DNA from: Acidobacteriota bacterium
GTDB taxonomy: Bacteria; Acidobacteriota; Vicinamibacteria; Vicinamibacterales; UBA2999
Assembly: GCA_016192845.1 (NCBI GenBank)
Contig: JACPTI010000020.1
Coordinates: 1-55,048 of the forward strand
Direction: 5' to 3'
DNA: 55,048 nucleotides
Positions within the stretch are counted from its first letter, which is position 1; every line of letters begins with the position of its first letter. The notes beneath the pieces are model-generated. The model was not told the DNA's origin, did not search any database, and worked only from the letters and a program-made list of their open reading frames with translations. This document shows positions 49,921-55,048 of this stretch, piece by piece. The position numbers were made by a program, and so were the translations under genes.

Positions 49921-51144
49921 ATGGCGAGAAGGCATCTACGGGTCGGGGCGCTCCTGGTGATCACGCTGGGAGTGCTGGCGGCCGCGGACATGCTGCTGCA
50001 GCAGGCCGTCGACGCGCAGACCAACGGCGGCATGGTGCGCGCGCCGCGGTTCGAGGTGGACCCGCTCTGGCCGAAGCCGCTCCCGAACCACTGGGTGCTC
50101 GGTTCGACGATCGGCGTCTGGGTCGACGAGCGCGACCATGTGTGGATCATCCACCGCAGCTCGGCGACTCTGAGCAACAACGAGAAGGGCCTCGAGCTGA
50201 AGCCGCCGACCGGCGAGTGCTGCGCCGGCGCGCCGCCCGTGCTGGAGTTCGATCCGAACGGCAATCTCGTCTCCTCGTGGGGCGGGCCGGGACAGGGCTA
50301 TGAGTGGCCGCAGTCGAACCACGGCATCTTCGTCGATCACCAGGGGAACGTCTGGATCGGCGGCAACGGCGCAGGCGACTCGCACATCCTGAAGTTCACC
50401 CGCAGCGGGAAGTTCATCGCCCAGTACGGGAAGGCCGGTGTCCACCGCGGGCCCACCAACGCGGAGGGCCTGTCGACCTACGCCGGCAACAGCAACGACC
50501 GGCAGAACTTCGGCCGCGTCGCCAAGATCTTCGTCGACCCGCGCGACAACGAGGCGTTCATCGCCGACGGCTACCTGAACAAGCGCGTCGCCGTCCTCGA
50601 CGCCAATACGGGCATGATGAAGCGGTACTGGGGCGCGTACGGCAACAAGCCGGACGACACGAACCTGGGGCCGTACAACCCGGATGCGCCGCCGGCGCAG
50701 CAGTTCCGGAATCCCGTGCACTGCGCCAACCTCGCCAACGACGGCCTGCTGTATGTGTGCGATCGCGCCAACGACCGTATCCAGGTGTTCCAGAAGGATG
50801 GAAAGTTCGTCAAGGAACAGTTCATCGCCCGCCGGAGCCTCGGCGAGGGATCGGTGTGGGACATCGCGTTCTCCCGCGATCAACAGCAGACCTACATCTT
50901 TCTCGCGGACGGCCGCAACCACAAGGTCCGCATCCTGCGGCGCGACACGCTCGAGGAGCTGACCGCGTTCGGCGACGGCGGCCGGCAGCCCGGGCTCTTC
51001 TACGGCGTGCACAGCATCGCGACCGATTCGAAGGGCAACCTGTACACGACGGAGACCTACGAAGGGAAGCGGATCCAGAAGTTCATCTACCGCGGCATCG
51101 GCAACGTGCCGCGCACCCAGGGCGCGCTCTGGCCGAGATCTTAG
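49921..51144 (+). CDS. Secreted NHL-type beta-propeller protein
   Basis: 407 residues, with AAGGAGGAGG before the ATG. Signal peptide VGALLVITLGVLAAADMLLQ. NHL repeats: IGVWVDERDHVWIIHRSSAT, PVLEFDPNGNLVSSWGGPGQ, HGIFVDHQGNVWIGGNGAGD, VAVLDANTGMMKRYWGAYGN, LLYVCDRANDRIQVFQKDGK, GVHSIATDSKGNLYTTETYE, QKFIYRG. Two adjacent Cys are at ECCAGAPPV. Substrate unknown; similar proteins are common around quinoproteins in soil bacteria. It ends in the GGCAGTA repeat. Confidence 0.85.
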   Translation: MARRHLRVGALLVITLGVLAAADMLLQQAVDAQTNGGMVRAPRFEVDPLWPKPLPNHWVLGSTIGVWVDERDHVWIIHRSSATLSNNEKGLELKPPTGECCAGAPPVLEFDPNGNLVSSWGGPGQGYEWPQSNHGIFVDHQGNVWIGGNGAGDSHILKFTRSGKFIAQYGKAGVHRGPTNAEGLSTYAGNSNDRQNFGRVAKIFVDPRDNEAFIADGYLNKRVAVLDANTGMMKRYWGAYGNKPDDTNLGPYNPDAPPAQQFRNPVHCANLANDGLLYVCDRANDRIQVFQKDGKFVKEQFIARRSLGEGSVWDIAFSRDQQQTYIFLADGRNHKVRILRRDTLEELTAFGDGGRQPGLFYGVHSIATDSKGNLYTTETYEGKRIQKFIYRGIGNVPRTQGALWPRS

Positions 51145-51213
51145 TAGGCAGTAGGCAGCCGGGCAGCAGATGCTGGCAGAACTGCCTACTGCCGACTGCC
51201 GACCGCCGACTTG
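51145..51213. repeat. Inverted repeat with GGCAGTA word arms, between convergent NHL and arsM genes
   Basis: Left arm AGTAGGCAGTAGGCAGCCGG, right arm CTGCCTACTGCCGACTGCCG. It supplies the TAG stop of arsM on the minus strand (…GGCAGTAG). Position between convergent genes also suits a terminator. Confidence 0.8.
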
Positions 51214-52025
51214 AGTCGTTTCCGCGCCCGCACGAAGGCACTGGTGACGCGCCCCTGGACGAGCGGTGCCAGCTCGTCGACGTCCAGCCCCGACCCGGTC
51301 AGGAATGTCCGGGCGTCCTCGAGCTCGTAGACCCGGGTCGTTTCCAGCTCGACCTCCGTGAAGCCGGCCGCTTCAAGCGTGCGGCGGTACTCGTCCTCCG
51401 TGAGTGCGCCGGCGACGCAGCCGACCCACAGCTCCATCGACCGCCGCAGGGCCGCAGGCATCTCGCCGCGGATGACGACGTCCGACACGGCAAGGCGGCC
51501 GCCCGGCTTCAGCACGCGGAACGCCTCGCGCAGGACCCGCTCCTTGTCGGCGGCCAGATTGATGACGCAGTTCGAGATGATCACGTCGACCGCTTCGTCG
51601 GGCAGCGGCACCTCCTCGATCTGCCCCTTCAGGAACTCCACGTTGGTGACGCCGGCCTTGCGCCGGTGTTCTTCCGCGAGCGCGAGCATCTCGTCGGTCA
51701 TGTCGAGCCCGTACGCCTTTCCCGTCGGCCCCACGCGCCGGGCGCTCAGGATGACGTCGATGCCGCCGCCGCTTCCCAGATCGAGCACGACTTCTCCCTC
51801 GTGCAGCCGGGCGAGGGCCGTGGGGTTGCCGCATCCAAGCGATGCCCGCAGGGCGGTCTCCGGCACCGCGGCCGCGTCGCCCGCGTCATAGTGGTTCGAG
51901 GTGATCGGGTCGCAGCAGGCCGTGGCGCTCGAGGGGCTGCAGCCGCAGCTGGCTGCCTCGCCGCGCGTGACCCTGCGCGCGGCCTCCGCATACCGGTCCC
52001 GGACGGCGTCGATGAGATTCTCCAT
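51186..52025 (-). CDS. arsM: Arsenite S-adenosylmethyltransferase
   Basis: 279 residues from ATG at 52025 (GGAG upstream). It carries the ArsM cysteine set: AASCGCSPSSATACCDP (Cys27, 29, 37, 38), a Cys in IISNCVINLAADKERV and one in MELWVGCVAGAL. SAM-binding motif EVVLDLGSGGGIDVILSARR and NP-like GCGNPTALARLHEGE. It methylates As(III) to volatile or excreted forms. The terminal residues SAVGSRQ and the stop come from repeat sequence. It lies downstream of arsR on the same strand, separated by a CACAAGG array; no arsenite pump or arsC is present. Confidence 0.93.
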   Translation of the reverse strand: MENLIDAVRDRYAEAARRVTRGEAASCGCSPSSATACCDPITSNHYDAGDAAAVPETALRASLGCGNPTALARLHEGEVVLDLGSGGGIDVILSARRVGPTGKAYGLDMTDEMLALAEEHRRKAGVTNVEFLKGQIEEVPLPDEAVDVIISNCVINLAADKERVLREAFRVLKPGGRLAVSDVVIRGEMPAALRRSMELWVGCVAGALTEDEYRRTLEAAGFTEVELETTRVYELEDARTFLTGSGLDVDELAPLVQGRVTSAFVRARKRLKSAVGSRQ

Positions 52026-52033
52026 GGGTTGTC

Positions 52034-52148
52034 TCCAAGGCACAAGTCACAAGGCACAAGTCACAAGTCACAAGGCACAAGGCACAAGGCACAAGGCACA
52101 AATCGCAAATCACACAAATCACGAATCACAAATCGGCAAATCACGAAT
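52034..52148 (+). repeat. Tandem array of CACAAGG/CACAAGT words, one-armed
   Basis: About eight copies of CACAAGG or CACAAGT at 7-nt spacing, grading into CACAAATCGCAAATCACACA and CACGAATC words. There is no inverted partner. It lies between arsR and arsM, including the last bases of arsR (52141-52148). Confidence 0.85.
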
Positions 52149-52488
52149 CTTCCGGGGTGATGTGCGCCGGATCGCAGGCGTCGTTCCGCGTGCAGCACTC
52201 GGCGTACAGGAATCGAAGGAGATCCTCGAGCGCCGCGGTGTTGGCCGTGTACCAGAGGAACGTCTTGTCGCGGCGCACCGTGACCACCCCTTCGCGCTTC
52301 AGGCGGTCGAGGTGGTGCGAGAGCGTCGAGGGCGGCAGATCCAGTTCGCTGCCGAGCTCTCCGGCGACCATCCCGGTGGGATGGGCCGCCAGGAGGAGCC
52401 GCACAATCCGCAGGCGCGGCTCGGCGCCCATGGCGGCGAGCATGTCGGCGAAGCGGGTGACGGCGGCGTCGCGCGGCGCAGTGCCCAT
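52141..52488 (-). CDS. arsR: ArsR-family transcriptional repressor
   Basis: 115 residues from ATG at 52488; an upstream in-frame ATG at 52518 would add ten residues but overlaps a palindromic operator-like sequence. Winged helix: RFADMLAAMGAEPRLRIVRL, LGSELDLPPSTLSHHLDRLK (recognition helix), REGVVTVRRDKTFLWYTANT. The C-terminus has AECCTRNDACDPAHI, a Cys-Cys...Cys trio suited to arsenite binding. It probably represses itself and arsM. It starts the reverse arsR-arsM unit, divergent from the small protein at 52635. Confidence 0.9.
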   Translation of the reverse strand: MGTAPRDAAVTRFADMLAAMGAEPRLRIVRLLLAAHPTGMVAGELGSELDLPPSTLSHHLDRLKREGVVTVRRDKTFLWYTANTAALEDLLRFLYAECCTRNDACDPAHITPEDS

Positions 52489-52560
52489 GGAACATTGATA
52501 CCATATTTCCAGAAACATCGAAACGAGCTGCTTTTCTGCCTGAACTGGATCAATTCCTGA
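52489..52560. promoter_or_regulatory. Candidate operator/promoter region upstream of arsR
   Basis: TTTCCAGAAA is a short imperfect palindrome at about 52505-52514 within an AT-richer stretch (GATACCATATTTCCAGAAAC). ArsR-family sites are usually imperfect AT-rich palindromes close to the start, so this is the likely operator. Inference from position and composition. Confidence 0.4.
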
Positions 52561-52634
52561 CGAAGAATTCAGGTACTCTTCAGGGGGGATTCGAGCGCCG
52601 TTCGACTACCATGGGGGAGTCTCGGGAGGGGCCC

Positions 52635-53072
52635 ATGAAGCGTGTTCTGGCTGCGCTCCTGGCGGCTGGAGGCGGGGTCCCCAACGCGCGGATTCTGCGC
52701 GTTGGGGTGCTTGCGGCGTGCGCGATGGCCGCGCCGGCGCGCGCGCACCATTCGTTTCCCGACATCTACCTCGAAGACCGGACCGTCACCATCCAGGGCG
52801 AGCTCGCGCAGATCGTCCTCCGCAATCCACATTCCTTCGTCCACGTCGTCGTGAAAGAGAAGGACGGGTCGCTCGTGCGGTACGCGGTGGAGTGGGTCGG
52901 TGCGACCGAGCTCGGCGGGCAGGGTGTGACGCGTGAGACGCTGAAGCTGGGCGACTACGTGATCATCAGCGGGCGGCCCGGACGCGAGCCCACCGACCAT
53001 CGCGTGCGGATGACGAGCCTGCAGCGGCCGAAGGACGGGTTCGGGTGGAAGATGCGCGCGCGCGGGATGTGA
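52635..53072 (+). CDS. Small periplasmic protein (DUF6152-like), repeat inside the signal peptide
   Basis: 145 residues from ATG at 52635 (GGGAGGGG upstream). The signal peptide is interrupted by a 37-bp hairpin: KRVLAALLAA, then GGGVPNARILRVGVLAA, then CAMAAPARA. Without it the protein would begin KRVLAALLAACAMAAPARA, an ordinary signal peptide. The mature part starts HHSFPDIYLEDRTVTIQGEL and continues LRNPHSFVHVVVKEKDGSLV, YVIISGRPGREPTDHRVRM; the HHS start and NPH motif suit the small DUF6152-type beta-barrel family. Ligand unknown. Confidence 0.8.
   Translation: MKRVLAALLAAGGGVPNARILRVGVLAACAMAAPARAHHSFPDIYLEDRTVTIQGELAQIVLRNPHSFVHVVVKEKDGSLVRYAVEWVGATELGGQGVTRETLKLGDYVIISGRPGREPTDHRVRMTSLQRPKDGFGWKMRARGM
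52673..52709 (-). repeat. 37-bp CACCCC-family hairpin within a signal-peptide coding region
   Basis: On the plus strand CGGGGTCCCCAACGCGC, GGATTCT, GCGCGTTGGGGTG. The stem pairs A-A with T-T where other copies pair A-G with C-T, so base pairing is conserved though sequence differs. Flanking CTGGCGGC (52658-52667 region) and CTTGCGGC (52710 on) look like a short target-site duplication with a mismatch. Confidence 0.8.
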
Positions 53073-53086
53073 GGTACCATAGGGAC

Positions 53087-53467
53087 GTGCTGACCTTCCG
53101 TTGGCTTGCCGCCGGTTGCACTGTGGTGTTGCTGGTCGCGACGGCTGCGGCGCCCGCGCTCGCCGCGTGTGCCGGCTGGTCGAGCTCGACCGCCGATCGC
53201 CACGCCTGCTGCGCGCATCTTGGATCGCTGGCGGCCGAAGCGACGGTGACCAACTGCTGCGCGATGGCGGAGCAGTCGAATGGTCCAGCCGATCGTGGAA
53301 CGTCTCTCTCACCGATCGCGAAGATCGCGCGACCGGTGCCCTCGGCAAGCAGCATCGTCGTCCTGGCGTCTTCGCCGGGCGCGCGTCCGGTTTTCCCTCT
53401 CGACCGATTCCTGACTCAGCAAGCCTCCCCGCCCAAGTACGTCCTTCTCGCGTCGTTTCTGATCTAG
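53087..53467 (+). CDS. Secreted Cys-rich small protein of unknown function
   Basis: 126 residues from GTG at 53087 (AGGGA upstream). Signal peptide WLAAGCTVVLLVATAAAPAL. The mature part has Cys at ACAGWSSS, HACCAHLG and NCCAMAEQ, i.e. two CC pairs, then a Pro/Ser-rich tail. The pattern suggests metal binding. It lies just ahead of a metal-efflux-like TolC/adaptor pair, which fits a metal-related role, but no family is recognised. Confidence 0.6.
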   Translation: MLTFRWLAAGCTVVLLVATAAAPALAACAGWSSSTADRHACCAHLGSLAAEATVTNCCAMAEQSNGPADRGTSLSPIAKIARPVPSASSIVVLASSPGARPVFPLDRFLTQQASPPKYVLLASFLI

Positions 53468-53599
53468 CCCTTCGCCCTCCCTGCACTCGAGTACGCCTGA
53501 GGTGCGTACCAGGGTGTCCATTCTTGCAGCGTCGTCGGAGCGCCTCGCAGGCCAGGCCCGCCTGCGGGAGTGACCGTTTCTTGGGCCGGAAGTTCTCGT
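53468..53599. other. Intergenic gap before the TolC-like gene, no repeat seen
   Basis: 132 bp. The sequence has no obvious inverted repeat or word array. A promoter may lie here but I cannot point to a clear -35/-10 pair. Confidence 0.4.
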
Positions 53600-54955
53600 A
53601 TGCCTGGAACAATTCTCCTCGCGATCGCGGTGTTGCTGACGGCGGTACCGGCCTGGGCCGAGTCCACCACGGCCGCTCCGTTGCGGCGGCTTCAGGAGCA
53701 ATTGCATGCCTTCGAACAGCGGCGCCCGTACGACGGGCCGCCGCTGACGCTGGATGCCGCACTGGACGAAGCGCTCGCAAAGAACCCGACGCTCATCGCC
53801 TTACGGAAGCAGTTCGAGGCGGCGCGTCTTCGCCCCGCGCAGGAGCGATTCCTGATGCCACCCACGTTCGAGGCGCAGATCTGGGCCTGGCCGATCAGCT
53901 CGATCAACCCCGCCGACACGCAGATGTACATGTTCACGGCCGGCCAGGACATCCCCGGCCGCGGCAAGCGCCGCGCGCGTGCGGCCGTCCTGGAGAAGGA
54001 GGCGGAGGTCGCCGAAAGCGAGATTGCCGTTCGCGCGCGCGAGGTGATCGATGAGGTGAAGCGGGTCTATGCCGAGCTCTTCCTCGCGCGCACGGAAATC
54101 GACATCCATCTGGCAACAGTGGATCTGCTGCGGCAGTTTGCCGATATCTCGACCGCGAAGTACAGCGCGGGCCGGATCTCGCAGCAGGACGTGCTGAAAG
54201 CGGTGGTCGAACTGTCCAAGGTCCATGACGACCTGGTCGTGATGGACCAGCGCGCACGCATTGCGGAAGCGCAGCTCAACACCTTGCTGGACCGCCCACC
54301 GGACGCCCCCATTGGGCCGCTTGGGGCACCCCACGAGCGCGTCGTCCTGCCCGCGTCCGCCGAGCTGCAGCGGATGGCGCTCGAGCGGCAGCCGGAGCTG
54401 CGCACCGCCGCGCTCCGCCGTGAGCGGGCGGACGCCGCGCTCGCCGCGGCGCAGGTCGAGTACAAGCCGGACTTCTTCGTGGGCGGCGGTTTGATGCTCA
54501 TGCCGCGGGACCGCGACGCCTGGACCGCGACTGTTGGGATTTCCTGGCCGAACGCGCCGTGGGCGCGCGGCCGGCTGGATACACGCGTCGCCGAAGCCAG
54601 GGCGGAGATCGAGGCCGCCACGGCGCAGCAGCGGGTGGTCGAGAACGCCATCCGGCTCGCCGTCCAGGAAGCGTATGTGCGCGTGCAGTCGGCGGCGCAG
54701 CGTGCGGCCCTCCTGCGCACGAGCATCGTCCCGCAGTCGGAGCAGACGCTCGAAGTCTCGCGCGTGGCCTATCAGACCGACCGGGTCGATTTCCTCGCGC
54801 TCATCGACAACCAACGCGTGCTGCTCGACGCGCAGCTTGCGTATTACGAGGCCGTCAGCGATCTCGAACAGGCGATCGCCGACCTCGAGCGCGCCGTCGG
54901 CACCGAGCTCGCCCGGGCGATGTTTGCCGCCGTCGCCGTCGAGGAGCAGCCATGA
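53600..54955 (+). CDS. TolC-family outer-membrane efflux protein (CusC/CzcC-like)
   Basis: 451 residues from ATG at 53600. Signal peptide GTILLAIAVLLTAVPAWA, no lipobox. Two OEP repeats of long helices: LTLDAALDEALAKNPTLIAL, VIDEVKRVYAELFLARTEID, YSAGRISQQDVLKAVVELSK, then ALERQPELRTAALRRERADA, VQEAYVRVQSAAQRAALLRT, SRVAYQTDRVDFLALIDNQR. Typical of channel partners for RND heavy-metal pumps. Its stop overlaps the start of the next gene (ATGA), an adaptor candidate. Preceded by a Cys-rich secreted protein. Confidence 0.92.
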   Translation: MPGTILLAIAVLLTAVPAWAESTTAAPLRRLQEQLHAFEQRRPYDGPPLTLDAALDEALAKNPTLIALRKQFEAARLRPAQERFLMPPTFEAQIWAWPISSINPADTQMYMFTAGQDIPGRGKRRARAAVLEKEAEVAESEIAVRAREVIDEVKRVYAELFLARTEIDIHLATVDLLRQFADISTAKYSAGRISQQDVLKAVVELSKVHDDLVVMDQRARIAEAQLNTLLDRPPDAPIGPLGAPHERVVLPASAELQRMALERQPELRTAALRRERADAALAAAQVEYKPDFFVGGGLMLMPRDRDAWTATVGISWPNAPWARGRLDTRVAEARAEIEAATAQQRVVENAIRLAVQEAYVRVQSAAQRAALLRTSIVPQSEQTLEVSRVAYQTDRVDFLALIDNQRVLLDAQLAYYEAVSDLEQAIADLERAVGTELARAMFAAVAVEEQP

Positions 54956-55048
54956 CCGCAATGACTCCCATGCGCAAGAGACTGACGGCAGCCCTTGTGG
55001 CCGCGGTTGCGGCTGCGGGCGTAGCGCGGATCGGCGCGCAGGTCGTCC
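54952..55048 (+). CDS. Start of a secreted protein, probably an RND efflux periplasmic adaptor (partial)
   Basis: ATG at 54952 overlaps the TolC-like stop. The 32 residues seen are a signal peptide (KRLTAALVAAVAAAGVARIG); ATGs at codons 4 and 7 are alternative starts. Nothing of the mature protein is visible. The adaptor assignment rests only on its position after a CusC/CzcC-like gene. Confidence 0.5.
   Translation, partial: MTAMTPMRKRLTAALVAAVAAAGVARIGAQVV

Noticed and set aside
52034..52148. CRISPR-like array
   Set aside because: Units are 7 nt with no spacers and no cas genes; it is a tandem word array.

Overview
This is a gene-dense, high-GC bacterial chromosome segment with a Gram-negative envelope (lpxD, lpxB, outer-membrane barrels, a TolC-type channel). 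The mix of genes and the style of its intergenic repeats suggest an Acidobacteriota genome, perhaps Vicinamibacteria (subdivision 6); this is inferred from gene content, not from a marker gene. No rRNA, tRNA, CRISPR array, transposase or phage gene was seen.

Layout. 1-5.2 kb: cell-wall and housekeeping genes (CtpA protease, M23/EnvC-like factor, ruvX, mltG) and an FHA-GAF-HD-GYP regulator. 5.1-7.6 kb: PP2C phosphatase and PknB-type kinase. 7.7-13.9 kb: a four-helix-bundle gene, then a reverse-strand run hsp20, ymdB-like, xseA, xseB, ispA, tlyA, nadK. 14.0-15.1 kb: a broken mosaic made of dnaK and groEL pieces. 15.2-22.8 kb: rpoZ-like, surE, gatC-gatA, AmmeMemoRadiSam B and A, a GDSL lipoprotein, a frameshifted DUF457-type membrane protein and nfo. 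22.8-33.6 kb: secreted 5'-nucleotidase, S1/P1-like or PLC-like protein, lpxD, outer-membrane protein, two M16 peptidases and lpxB. 33.6-36.0 kb: a translationally coupled secreted cassette with an M10-type metalloprotease. 36.3-43.6 kb: acnA, VOC protein, Uma2 nuclease, queG, algH/yqgE and an M49-like peptidase. 43.6-51.1 kb: a truncated TPR pseudogene, a CxxCH secreted protein, two beta-propeller proteins, a PQQ dehydrogenase and a HupE/UreJ-like protein. 51.2-55.0 kb: arsM, arsR, a small periplasmic protein, a Cys-rich protein, a TolC-like channel and the start of an efflux adaptor.

The most unusual property is the density of short non-coding elements. At least a dozen families of inverted repeats occupy most intergenic gaps. 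Several have arms built from repeated words of about 7 nt (GGCAGTA, CACAAGG, CATTGGG, CCAACTC, TAGCCGG). Others are a 32-37-bp hairpin (CACCCC...GGGGACCCCG), a 62-bp element with 15-bp perfect arms, and REP-like GTCCGGC doublets. They are nested inside one another, interrupt or extend genes (gatA, lpxB, a DUF457 gene, tlyA, hupE-like), supply stop codons, and in five secreted-protein genes encode or lie within the signal peptide.

Evidence is direct reading of the sequence plus remembered family motifs; no search was run. Start codons were chosen from domain boundaries, overlaps and visible Shine-Dalgarno sequences and are stated where doubtful.
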